Program-made: the position numbers and the translations under genes
Shown: positions 8,326-16,358 of the stretch, piece by piece
Layout of the letters: every line of letters starts with the position of its first letter
How positions within the stretch are numbered: the first letter of the stretch is position 1
Assembly: GCA_013140495.1 (NCBI GenBank)
Contig: JABFSR010000181.1
Span: forward strand, 1 to 33,575
Origin: Verrucomicrobiota bacterium
GTDB taxonomy: Bacteria > Verrucomicrobiota > Verrucomicrobiia > Limisphaerales > JADLHS01
Length of the DNA stretch: 33,575 bases
Direction of reading: 5' to 3'
Notes under the pieces: model-generated
What the model was told of the DNA's origin: nothing
The model's input: only the letters and a program-made list of their open reading frames with translations
Database searches by the model: none

Positions 8326-8880
8326 ATGAAGCTTTCGTTGCTTTCAATTCTCATTGGTTTGGGTATGGCTGTGCCGCAGGCCTATGGCCTGGCGAAACCG
8401 GCTGCCTTTGTAGCAGCCGCCCGGAAATTCCCACGTCACATTCCTACCGGTGTTTTCCTGATGCTTCTGGGAACAGCGTGGTTTGTCTGGAATGTCAAGA
8501 TTGAGCCGATCGCGGACTTCGAAGCCATCAAGAAATATATGATGGTCGCATTTGCTGCGATCGGCGTGGCGGCTTGCGTGGTGGTTCAGGATTTTCTAGC
8601 AGTCCGTGGGTTGGCCGTCCTGCTGTTGCTGCTCGCCAAACTCATGGTGGACACCGGTCGGCCGCACCTCGGCGAAACACCGTGGATCTATTTGTTCCAG
8701 GTGTTGGCTTATGTCTTCGTCGTCGCCGGAATCTGGCTGACCATCGCTCCGTGGAGACTCCGTGATTTGTTAAACTGGGCTACAGCCAACGAAAAGCGCG
8801 TCAAGACTGGCAGCGCCATCCGCCTTGTGTTTGCCCTCCTGCTGGTCGTTCTTGGCCTGACGTCATTCCGAGCCATGTGA
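8326..8880 (+). CDS. Small integral membrane protein of unknown function
   Basis: A 184-residue protein with about five hydrophobic segments: LLSILIGLGMAVPQAYGLA, GVFLMLLGTAWFVWNV, MMVAFAAIGVAACVVV, a segment around LAVLLLLLAKLM, IYLFQVLAYVFVVAGIWLTI, and a C-terminal RLVFALLLVVLGLTSF. It starts 4 bp after the miaB stop and 24 bp before the GT9 gene, so it belongs to that run of genes. I do not recognise a named family. The location next to a heptosyltransferase-like gene fits the inner membrane but does not set a function. Confidence 0.8.
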   Translation: MKLSLLSILIGLGMAVPQAYGLAKPAAFVAAARKFPRHIPTGVFLMLLGTAWFVWNVKIEPIADFEAIKKYMMVAFAAIGVAACVVVQDFLAVRGLAVLLLLLAKLMVDTGRPHLGETPWIYLFQVLAYVFVVAGIWLTIAPWRLRDLLNWATANEKRVKTGSAIRLVFALLLVVLGLTSFRAM

Positions 8881-8904
8881 GGCGGTAATCTTGCTATCAT
8901 TCGC

Positions 8905-9846
8905 ATGAGCAAGGCGAAAATCTTGGTCATTCGTGGCGGAGCAATCGGCGACTTTATTCTCACGCTTCCGGCCATCGCCGCGCTCCGGCAACAGTGTCCT
9001 CACGCACACATCGAAATTCTGGGCTACCAGAAAATCGCCTCGCTAGCGCTCCAATCTAGGATGGTGGATCAGGTGAAGCACATTGAGGCGCGCTCGCTCG
9101 CTGGTTTTTTTGTCAGTCGTGGTGAACTTTGCGAAGACTTGCGAGATTACTTTTCCAAGTTCAGCATCATTATCTCCTATCTTTACGACCCTGATGAAAT
9201 CTTCCGGGCCAATATCGCGCGCTGCTCTCCCGCTCAATTCATCCAGGGGCCGCACCGTCCGAATGAGAATGAAAAGATTCACGCAACAAATGTTTTCCTG
9301 AAACCGCTGGAGCGGCTCGCAATTTTCGACGCCGATCATGTGCCCGGACTTCGACTAGACTGCGACGTTGCCATATCGCCAAATACAGTCGCCCTTCATC
9401 CTGGAAGTGGGAGTGAATCCAAGAACTGGCCGGAAAACAAATGGAGTGAGTTTCTCGCTATCCTGGCACGTACGACCAGTTTGAAATTCTTGCTGGTAGG
9501 TGGCGAAGCTGAGGGTGCACGACTGAACCGCCTTGCCTCAGGGCTGCGGGTCGGGCGATTCGAAATTGCAGAAAATCTCCCGCTCCCAGAACTGGCAACA
9601 CGTCTCCAAGGCTGCACCGCGTTTGTTGGTCATGACTCAGGTATCACTCACCTCGCGGCCGCTCTCAACCTGCCATGCCTTGCAATGTGGGCGCACACGG
9701 AACAATCCGTCTGGAGACCCCTGGGCAGATGCGTTACAATTTTGCACGAACCTGCTGGGATTGAGACCCTCGCCGCGAATCGGGTGGCTGACGAATTGTT
9801 GAGAATTCTTGCGGCTACGACTACGGCTTCGCGCCAATCTCCTTGA
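8905..9846 (+). CDS. Glycosyltransferase family 9 (ADP-heptose:LPS heptosyltransferase-like)
   Basis: A 313-residue GT-B fold enzyme. The N-terminal RGGAIGDFILTLPAIAAL is the family acceptor-side glycine motif. The donor-side motifs ALHPGSGSESKNWP (near residue 172) and FVGHDSGITHLAAALNLP (near residue 245) are typical for ADP-heptose binding in WaaC/WaaF/WaaQ and related GT9 enzymes. It probably transfers a heptose or related sugar to lipopolysaccharide core or a glycolipid at the inner membrane face. The 3' end overlaps the convergent M3 peptidase gene by 26 bp. The exact acceptor cannot be assigned. Confidence 0.9.
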   Translation: MSKAKILVIRGGAIGDFILTLPAIAALRQQCPHAHIEILGYQKIASLALQSRMVDQVKHIEARSLAGFFVSRGELCEDLRDYFSKFSIIISYLYDPDEIFRANIARCSPAQFIQGPHRPNENEKIHATNVFLKPLERLAIFDADHVPGLRLDCDVAISPNTVALHPGSGSESKNWPENKWSEFLAILARTTSLKFLLVGGEAEGARLNRLASGLRVGRFEIAENLPLPELATRLQGCTAFVGHDSGITHLAAALNLPCLAMWAHTEQSVWRPLGRCVTILHEPAGIETLAANRVADELLRILAATTTASRQSP

Positions 9847-11950
9847 GGAACGGTTCAATGGATCGTGGACGCCCGAGAAACTTCTCGATGCTCACATTGA
9901 CGTCGCGCGAATTACCTTGGGAATAAACTTCATCCCGCATTCTTCGTCCGGTTGTCTTATCAAAAAAGCCGCCGGGCGATTGTTCAAACACGGTCGCCAT
10001 GTCCGCTGCAATCGCATCCGCCCAGGCGTAACCATAGTAACCCGCGTCGTAGCCTGTTATGTGTCCGAAGTAGGTGATAAACGCTGCGCCCTCAGGCAGC
10101 GGAAGAAATGTGTCGCTCAATATGCGATGGGCAAGTGGCAGGGCTTCAGATGCATTCTTGTCGTTGATCTGTGTGTGCAGAGCCAGATCCATCAAGCCAA
10201 AAGAAAGCTGGCGACGGTAATGGCAGCCGTAGGTCGCGAACTTTGCCGCCTTGAGCTGTCCAAGGATGGCAGGTGGAATCTTCTTGGATGGATCGCGGTA
10301 GTCTGCGGCAAAGCTGTCCAGCACGCGCTTGTCCCACACCCAGTTCTCTAGCATTTGGGATGGAGCTTCCACGAAATCCCTGGGGACGCTCGTTCCTGAG
10401 AACCGGCTGAATTCAGCGCGCGTCAAAATTGCATGCATCGCGTGGCCAAATTCGTGGAACATTGTTTCCACCGAATTGTGGTCGAGCAGCGAAGGGGTAT
10501 CGCCACTGGGTGGTGTGAAATTGCAGATCAGCGCGACTGTCGGTCGTTGATACTTTCCGTCCGCGAGTCTTTTGCCGTCAATGATCGGGAACATCGCGAA
10601 GTGGTTGTATTTACCTTCGCGCGGAAACAGATCGAGGTAAAAGAATCCAAGCGGCTCTCCTGTCTTCGTATCCTTGACACCCCAAAGCTGAAGATCGTTC
10701 ACCCATTTGTAGGGCGGATCGAGTTGTGTGAACGTGACTCCGAAGATGCGTTGGTATATCTCGAACATGCCGGAGAGCACATGCTGCATCGGAAAATAAA
10801 CCCGCAACTGTTCGCTATCCACGTTGTACTTCGTCTTCCTTAGCTGGTCCGCGAAGTAGCGCCAGTCCCAGAGATGGATTTGTGCTTTTGGGTCGCCAGT
10901 CTCCGCTACTTTCAACGCCCGGAACTCAGCCAGTTCCAAATCCATCTTGGGCTGCAATCCGTCACGCAGTTTCTCCTCGAATTCAATAGCTGTCTTCCCG
11001 TTTTTGGCCATCTTTACCTCAAGCATGAAATCCGCCCAGTTGGCATAGCCGAGTCGCGTTGCAATCTGATGCCTCAACGAGAGCAGCTTTTCAATGAGTG
11101 GCGAGTTTTCTGTTTTTGCGAGACTGTGCTGCTCCGTCAGGACGCGCCGGCGCACATCTTCGTTCTTCACATGCTCCATCACTGCCAGGTACTGCCACGT
11201 CACATTGACTTTGACGCTGAATTCGTTGTCGCCTGTCTTGACGCCCGGTGCGGTGAGCAAACTTTCGGGAGCGCCTTCCAATTCCGACCGCGTAAAAGTC
11301 AGTGTCTTCTGGGCTTTCGTGATGTTGCTGTCAAAGTCCGTGCTCACGCTTGTCAGTTCCTTGCGGAGTCGCTCAACTTCATCCCGTTGTGCCTTGGGCA
11401 GCGCAAGCCCGGCCCGTCGGTAATCCCGCATCGTTTCGTCCAGCAACTTCGCGCGTTCACCGGCCAGTTTGGGCTGCGTGTCGGCGTAGGCCTTGACCGC
11501 GCGGAAAACATCTTCTCGGTAGTCGAGACTCACGCCCCATTCCTCGAGACGCTTCACCACTTCCGTTGCAGCATCGCGAAGCTTCGCATCCGGGCTGGTT
11601 TCCTTGATGAGTTGCACCCGGTTCATGGCGTCTGAAATCCGGCGGCTGTTCTCATCCAGCGCACCTACGGTGTTCTCGAAATTGACCTTGGTGTTGTTGA
11701 GTTTTCCAATCTGATCCAGTGCTGCGTTGGCTTCGACCATGGTCTTTGTTGCCGTTGAATTGATTGCTTCCGGCGTGGTCTCAATCTCCGGCAGTCGTAG
11801 AATATTTTTGAACTTCGTTCCAGCGCGCTCAAAATCGGCCACGGACATTGCCCTGGTGGACTGTGCATCGGGCGAATGTTTATTGGAGGTGGTGGTGCAG
11901 GAAACAGCCATGGCAGTGAGCGTGATCAGACAGATTGGTCTCTTGAACAT
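9821..11950 (-). CDS. M3 family zinc metallopeptidase, probable lipoprotein
   Basis: A 709-residue oligopeptidase of the thimet/OpdA/Dcp family. The zinc motif HEFGH lies at residues 499-503 (ETMFHEFGHAMHAI), followed by the third ligand region DFVEAPSQMLE, as in M3 peptidases. The start at 11950 gives MFKRPICLITLTAMAVSC, a hydrophobic leader ending in a lipobox-like AVSC, so a lipid-anchored envelope location is likely. The upstream GTG/CTG-type extension in the same frame would bury this leader and is less likely. M3 enzymes cleave short peptides, and many are cytosolic, so an envelope-anchored form points to degradation of imported or periplasmic oligopeptides. It is divergent from the FGE-fold gene and overlaps the GT9 gene tail to tail. 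Confidence 0.93.
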   Translation of the reverse strand: MFKRPICLITLTAMAVSCTTTSNKHSPDAQSTRAMSVADFERAGTKFKNILRLPEIETTPEAINSTATKTMVEANAALDQIGKLNNTKVNFENTVGALDENSRRISDAMNRVQLIKETSPDAKLRDAATEVVKRLEEWGVSLDYREDVFRAVKAYADTQPKLAGERAKLLDETMRDYRRAGLALPKAQRDEVERLRKELTSVSTDFDSNITKAQKTLTFTRSELEGAPESLLTAPGVKTGDNEFSVKVNVTWQYLAVMEHVKNEDVRRRVLTEQHSLAKTENSPLIEKLLSLRHQIATRLGYANWADFMLEVKMAKNGKTAIEFEEKLRDGLQPKMDLELAEFRALKVAETGDPKAQIHLWDWRYFADQLRKTKYNVDSEQLRVYFPMQHVLSGMFEIYQRIFGVTFTQLDPPYKWVNDLQLWGVKDTKTGEPLGFFYLDLFPREGKYNHFAMFPIIDGKRLADGKYQRPTVALICNFTPPSGDTPSLLDHNSVETMFHEFGHAMHAILTRAEFSRFSGTSVPRDFVEAPSQMLENWVWDKRVLDSFAADYRDPSKKIPPAILGQLKAAKFATYGCHYRRQLSFGLMDLALHTQINDKNASEALPLAHRILSDTFLPLPEGAAFITYFGHITGYDAGYYGYAWADAIAADMATVFEQSPGGFFDKTTGRRMRDEVYSQGNSRDVNVSIEKFLGRPRSIEPFLKEIGAKP

Positions 11951-12083
11951 GTCGCGCAAGCTAGCGACCGCTCGCTCTTGCTTCAAGCGGATTTGCCGCC
12001 GCATGCCATGGGGCTGTTGTGCGCAAAGCAGCTTGTTTCGTCAGCTTGACATCATTCATTGGAACTTTCAGGGTTGTGCTCGA

Positions 12084-13169
12084 ATGAACCTCCCGCTTGC
12101 TGTGACGATTGGCGGAATTCTAACGCTCCTCGCCAACTGCGGAGCGGTTGAATCGCAGTCACCCGGCGAATACAGCGCGCTCACAGTTTCTAATATTGCG
12201 GCTCGCATTCGGCTTCAGGCGGAGGCCACCAAGCCCCTGGGCATGAATTCCTACACCAACTCGATTCCTGACAGCAGGGCAACCTATTCAATGGTGGCCA
12301 TTCCGGGTGGTGAGTTCGTTATGGGCAGTCCTGTTGGCGGCCGATATTTCAAACCCGACCAATCGCCGCCACACAGGGTGAAGCTGGACACATTCTGGAT
12401 TGGTAAATACGAGGTGACGTGGAATGAGTTCAATTCGTTTATGCTCGACGACATTGATCGCCGGCAGTCCTCGCCGCCTCCGAGCAGCGGGAAATTGGAA
12501 AGCGGACAGGCCGACGCGATAACACATCCGAGCCTGCCTTTTGTGGACATGAGCTTTGGCATGGGCAAGAGTGGTTATCCCGCCATCGGCATGACTCAGC
12601 ACGCTGCGAACAAGTACTGCCAGTGGTTGAGTGCCAAGACCGGGCACTTCTATCGGCTTCCAACCGAAGCGGAGTGGGAATACGCCGCCCGATCCGGTTC
12701 CACGAATATATGGTTTTTTGGCGACGCGCCGTCGAAGCTTTCCGACTACGCGTGGTTTGAAGACAACAGCGATATGAAATACCAGAAGGTCGGTCGCAAA
12801 TTGCCAAATGCTTGGGGACTGCACGATGTGCTTGGTAATGTCAGCGAGTGGGTGCTGGATCAATACGATGACGTCTTTTACAGGCGTTGCGCCGAAGAAG
12901 GTAGTGCTGTCATGCCGTGGAACAGGGCGAGCAGACAGTATCCTCATTCGGTGCGCGGCGGATCCTGGCGCGATCCTATTCAAGAAGTTCATTGCGCGGT
13001 TCGTGGTCAGTCCACTCCGGATTGGAAGATGGGCGACCCACAAATGCCCAAGAGTAAGTTCTGGCTGCGAAACTGTGATTTTGTCGGCTTCCGAATCGTG
13101 CGTCCGCGTGCCATTCCCACCACTGAGCAAATGGGCCAGTACTGGAACAGCGGCGTGGAGCGGGAGTAA
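12084..13169 (+). CDS. SUMF1/FGE-fold exported protein, probably not a sulfatase activator
   Basis: A 361-residue protein with an N-terminal hydrophobic leader (MNLPLAVTIGGILTLLANCGAV), possibly a lipoprotein signal, although Asn before the Cys is atypical. Family landmarks follow in order: IPGGEFVMGSP, WIGKYEVTWNEF, AANKYCQWLSAKTG, YRLPTEAEWEYAARSG, GLHDVLGNVSEWVLDQY, HSVRGGSWRD and FVGFRIVRPR. True formylglycine-generating enzymes have two catalytic cysteines just after RGGSF. Here that segment is RGGSWRDPIQEVHCAVRG, with Asp/Pro replacing the first Cys, so formylglycine synthesis is unlikely. The long frame upstream of 12084 runs antisense through the peptidase gene and is rejected. The next gene starts 90 bp downstream. 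The role is unknown. Confidence 0.9.
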   Translation: MNLPLAVTIGGILTLLANCGAVESQSPGEYSALTVSNIAARIRLQAEATKPLGMNSYTNSIPDSRATYSMVAIPGGEFVMGSPVGGRYFKPDQSPPHRVKLDTFWIGKYEVTWNEFNSFMLDDIDRRQSSPPPSSGKLESGQADAITHPSLPFVDMSFGMGKSGYPAIGMTQHAANKYCQWLSAKTGHFYRLPTEAEWEYAARSGSTNIWFFGDAPSKLSDYAWFEDNSDMKYQKVGRKLPNAWGLHDVLGNVSEWVLDQYDDVFYRRCAEEGSAVMPWNRASRQYPHSVRGGSWRDPIQEVHCAVRGQSTPDWKMGDPQMPKSKFWLRNCDFVGFRIVRPRAIPTTEQMGQYWNSGVERE

Positions 13170-13259
13170 TTGGGATTGCCGGACGACATCGGGCGGACAC
13201 CTGCCTCGGGAATAAGAATCAGCATTGAACCGCACAGGCTCAATTGCGACCCTCCAACT

Positions 13260-14798
13260 ATGAAGTTCGGGCGACTTAATTGGCTTTCATCTGCGTTGCT
13301 TGCGATCTGTCTGCACGCAGGTTGTGCTACTGCCGCACCGAAGCCTGTTTCCACGTTACCGCAACCTCCGGCGATCCAGCGCGAGTTTCGCGGTGTCTGG
13401 GTCGCAACTGTGGGGAACATTGACTGGCCGTCCAAACCCGGCCTGCCCGTTCCAGAGCAGAAGGCCGAACTTCTCGCCATCCTCAACCGCGCTTCCCAAC
13501 TAAAGTTGAACGTTGTTGTTTTCCAGGTTCGCCCTGGCTGTGATGCTCTTTACCCGTCGGCCATTGAGCCGTGGTCGGAATATCTTACGGGCACGATGGG
13601 CAGGTCGCCGGGTTACGATCCCCTCGCGTTCGCAATCGAGGAGGCACACAAACGCGGACTCGAACTTCATGCTTGGTTCAATCCCTATCGCGCTCACCAC
13701 TTCAACGCCAGGTCGCCCGTCGCAGCCAGTCACATCAGCAAGACGAAGCCACAACTCGTGCGCGAATACGGGCGCTATCTCTGGCTCGACCCCGGCGAGC
13801 GCGAAGTGCAGGAGTATTCGCTCGGTGTCGTGATGGATGTGCTTAAACGCTACGACGTGGATGGTATTCACTTTGACGATTATTTCTATCCTTATGCAGA
13901 AAAGGGTGGTGACGGAAGAGATTTGGATTTTCCGGATGAAGCAAGTTGGAGAAAATATGGTGTGAGCAGTGGTCTGAGCCGCAACGACTGGCGGCGGGAA
14001 AACGTCAACACATTCATCCAGCGCGTTTACAATTCCATCAAGGCGCAGAAACCCTGGGTGAAATTTGGCATCAGCCCGTTCGGCATTTGGCGACCCGGAA
14101 ATCCGCCTCAGATCAGGGGCTTCGATCAATACGACAAATTATACGCCGACGCGCGCAAGTGGATCATCAATGGCTGGGCTGACTATTTTGCGCCCCAGCT
14201 CTACTGGGGGATCGCCCCTCCGGAACAAAGCTTTCCCGCATTGCTCGGTTGGTGGGCCGGCAACAATCCCAAACATCGCACGCTTTGCGCAGGCCTGGAC
14301 GTGACGAAATCGTCAAAGTGGTCGCCTGAAGAAATTCCGAACCAAATCTCGATTACGCGCAACCAGTCCAACTCCCACGGATATGTGCTCTGGAACATGA
14401 AATCCACGGGTCGCAACACCACGCTCTGCATCCGACTGCAAAACACCATCAACGCCCGGCCCGCGCTTGCACCTGCGATGACATGGATTGATCGTACGCC
14501 TCCCTTGCGGCCGTCCATCACAACGGCCAGCGCTGGCGCTGGCGCAGATGTCGCAGTGAGTTGGAAACTTGGCGGTGCGGAGACAAACCGGTTCTGGTTC
14601 GTGCAATCAAAGGTTGGCGACGAATGGTCGGGAAGGATTCTTCCCATCAGCTCGACCACGCAATCGTTCCCGCGCGCAAACCTCAAGGCAGTTGCGGTGA
14701 CTGCGATAGACCGTTCAGGTCTCGCGAGCGAGGCCTGTGTGCTGGAGTTCAAAGCCGAAAGAAAACACTCCGAGCTTGTGCCGGCGAAAATGCGGTAG
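13260..14798 (+). CDS. GHL10 (DUF187/YngK-type) glycoside hydrolase-like lipoprotein or exported protein
   Basis: A 512-residue protein. The leader MKFGRLNWLSSALLAICLHA is followed by GCATAAPK, which could be a weak lipobox (AGC) or a signal peptidase I site (ATAA). The catalytic-type TIM barrel of the GHL10 family starts at REFRGVWVATVGNIDWPS. It contains DGIHFDDYFYPY (residues 201-212), with the acidic pair typical of the active site, and WADYFAPQLYWG. A C-terminal FN3-like beta domain begins near residue 415 (TPPLRPSITTASAGAG). Characterised relatives act on glycans such as peptidoglycan-derived or extracellular polysaccharides, but the substrate here is not known. I chose the ATG at 13260 for its signal sequence. 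Confidence 0.92.
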   Translation: MKFGRLNWLSSALLAICLHAGCATAAPKPVSTLPQPPAIQREFRGVWVATVGNIDWPSKPGLPVPEQKAELLAILNRASQLKLNVVVFQVRPGCDALYPSAIEPWSEYLTGTMGRSPGYDPLAFAIEEAHKRGLELHAWFNPYRAHHFNARSPVAASHISKTKPQLVREYGRYLWLDPGEREVQEYSLGVVMDVLKRYDVDGIHFDDYFYPYAEKGGDGRDLDFPDEASWRKYGVSSGLSRNDWRRENVNTFIQRVYNSIKAQKPWVKFGISPFGIWRPGNPPQIRGFDQYDKLYADARKWIINGWADYFAPQLYWGIAPPEQSFPALLGWWAGNNPKHRTLCAGLDVTKSSKWSPEEIPNQISITRNQSNSHGYVLWNMKSTGRNTTLCIRLQNTINARPALAPAMTWIDRTPPLRPSITTASAGAGADVAVSWKLGGAETNRFWFVQSKVGDEWSGRILPISSTTQSFPRANLKAVAVTAIDRSGLASEACVLEFKAERKHSELVPAKMR

Positions 14799-14800
14799 CT

Positions 14801-14918
14801 GGGGCGGAGTGCGCCCGTCCCGGGCGCAGCAAGGCCCGTACGCTTGACGGTGTAGAGGATCTCAACGGCTTAATTGCGTTCGACGCAGCTGTGGCCGGGG
14901 ACGGCCACACTCCGAGCC
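14801..14918. repeat. Imperfect terminal inverted-repeat element (REP/MITE-like)
   Basis: This noncoding stretch of about 118 bp begins 3 bp after the GHL10 stop codon. Its ends are divergent inverted copies. The left arm is 14801-14830, containing CGGAGTGCGCCCGTCCC. The right arm is 14885-14918, containing GGGGACGGCCACACTCCG, whose complement reads CGGAGTGTGGCCGTCCCC. Each arm also forms its own short GC-rich hairpin (GCGCCCG/CGGGCGC; GTGGCCG/CGGCCAC). The centre is lower in GC. This is the structure of a REP doublet or miniature element. It encodes nothing visible, and it could also act as a terminator-like structure. Confidence 0.6.
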
Positions 14919-15019
14919 TCACCCTCCTTTAATCACGCCCCAAAGTTCAACTTGTCGGAATTCAAGATTGAACTCCGCCCGCTCCCGGCGAATACTTGCG
15001 TCCGTCAAATTGAGTTGAA

Positions 15020-15646
15020 ATGAACGATTGGAACATTCAAAGCCGCGCCCACGCCTGCGAAGCGTGCCAGCAACCATTCACCGACAAGCAGTCTTACCAC
15101 ACGATACTGTTCGAGGAAAAAGTGGAACTGCGCCGGCAGGATGTTTGCGACGGCTGCTGGCAGGAAAGATTCGCCGGTGCGCAGGAGCTGAATGGTTTCA
15201 TCTCCCAATGGCAGGGCGTTTATCAAGCGCCACCACCTGTGACTGAGGCGATCCAGAAGGAGACTGCCGAGACAGTTCTGAAGAAACTGATCGAGCTGAA
15301 TGATCCGAGGTATGTTCCCGCCGGATTCATACTTGCTGTCATGCTGGAACGCAAACGCGTGCTCAAGGTAAAGGAGCAGGTCATTCGAGATGGCAGGCGC
15401 ACCATCATTTACGAGCAATCCAAGACTGGCGAAGTGTTCACGATCACCGACCCCGACCTTCACCTCAACCAGCTCGAAGAAGTTCAGCGCGATGTCGCGA
15501 ATCTGCTAGAACACGGCTTCAATCCGCCGCAAGCTGCCGAAACTGTTGCCGCGACTGTAGCGACTGAAACCGCCACCAACGCGCCGGAATCACCTGTTGA
15601 GCCCGCACCTGCAACGGTGACGGCTGAAACTACCGTTGCCAGTTGA
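15020..15646 (+). CDS. Zinc-ribbon protein of unknown function, rnc-linked
   Basis: A 208-residue protein that opens with a putative zinc site made of two CxxC knuckles, Cys13/Cys16 (ACEACQQPF) and Cys43/Cys46 (VCDGCWQE). A conserved-looking middle region follows (YVPAGFILAVMLERKRVLKVKEQ, then ITDPDLHLNQLEEVQRDVANLL). The C-terminal 40 residues are low-complexity and rich in Ala, Thr, Glu and Pro. Its stop codon lies inside the start of the RNase III gene, which implies translational coupling. I infer a conserved hypothetical family, with a possible RNA- or ribosome-related role from context only. Confidence 0.8.
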   Translation: MNDWNIQSRAHACEACQQPFTDKQSYHTILFEEKVELRRQDVCDGCWQERFAGAQELNGFISQWQGVYQAPPPVTEAIQKETAETVLKKLIELNDPRYVPAGFILAVMLERKRVLKVKEQVIRDGRRTIIYEQSKTGEVFTITDPDLHLNQLEEVQRDVANLLEHGFNPPQAAETVAATVATETATNAPESPVEPAPATVTAETTVAS

Positions 15647-16358
15647 CCCAACGTTTCTCGTGTCCGACCTCGTAGCAATCCAGGAACGACTTGGTTACAC
15701 CTTCCGTGCTCCGTCGCTGTTGCGCGTCGCGCTCACCCATCCGTCCGTGGCGCACGAGCAATCCAGCCCGGTGCAGCACAACCAACGTCTCGAGTTTTTG
15801 GGCGACGCTGTGCTGCAACTCGTCCTCACACGCGATCTGTTTGAAAGGTTCCCTGATTTCGGCGAAGGCCCTTTGACCAAGGCGCGGGCCAAACTGGTAA
15901 ATCGTCGCGCTCTTGCGGTACACGGGCGCAAACTGAACCTTGGCGCGTTTCTCATCATGAGCCGGGGCGAGGAACTGCACGGAGGGCGTGAGCGTCCGTC
16001 GGCACTGGCGGATGCGTTTGAAGCTGTGTTGGGTGCGGTGTTCATGGACGGCGGCTATGACGTGGCGCGGGAACTCATCCAGCGTGAGTTCAGCGGGCTG
16101 CTGCTTTCACTGGATGTAAATCCGCTCATGGAGAATCCGAAGGGCGAATTGCAGGAATTATTGCAGGCGGATTCGAACGAAGCGCCGCAGTATCGCGTCG
16201 TCTCCGCCACAGGCCCCGACCACGACCGTATTTTTGAATGCACCGTTCATCACAACGGCATTGAGCTGGCGAGCGGCTCGGGGAAAAGCAAGAAGCAGGC
16301 GGAGAGCGAAGCCGCAGCTGCTGCGATCCGCAAACTGCGTGAACAGCAAACTCCGTGA
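15636..16358 (+). CDS. rnc: Ribonuclease III
   Basis: A 240-residue dsRNA endonuclease for rRNA and mRNA processing. The RNase III signature is HNQRLEFLGDAVL, with metal ligands Glu53 and Asp57. The second acidic pair is Asp126 and Glu129 in LADAFEAVLGAVFMDGG. A C-terminal dsRNA-binding domain runs from NPKGELQELLQ to AAAAAIRKL. The position equivalent to E. coli Glu38 is Gln50. The start is uncertain. TTG at 15636 overlaps the upstream stop codon, and a GTG at 15660 would give a shorter N-terminus that still keeps the whole domain. Neither has a strong Shine-Dalgarno site. The gene overlaps the following btpA-type gene by 4 bp. Confidence 0.95.
   Translation: MPVDPTFLVSDLVAIQERLGYTFRAPSLLRVALTHPSVAHEQSSPVQHNQRLEFLGDAVLQLVLTRDLFERFPDFGEGPLTKARAKLVNRRALAVHGRKLNLGAFLIMSRGEELHGGRERPSALADAFEAVLGAVFMDGGYDVARELIQREFSGLLLSLDVNPLMENPKGELQELLQADSNEAPQYRVVSATGPDHDRIFECTVHHNGIELASGSGKSKKQAESEAAAAAIRKLREQQTP

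Noticed and set aside
12288..13235. Minus-strand frame of 315 codons overlapping the FGE-fold gene
   Set aside because: It lies antisense to a gene with clear family motifs, and its translation has no recognisable domain; it is a shadow frame.
14801..14918. A second attC site after the GHL10 gene
   Set aside because: The arms lack the RYYYAAC and GTTRRRY core boxes and the asymmetric unpaired bases.
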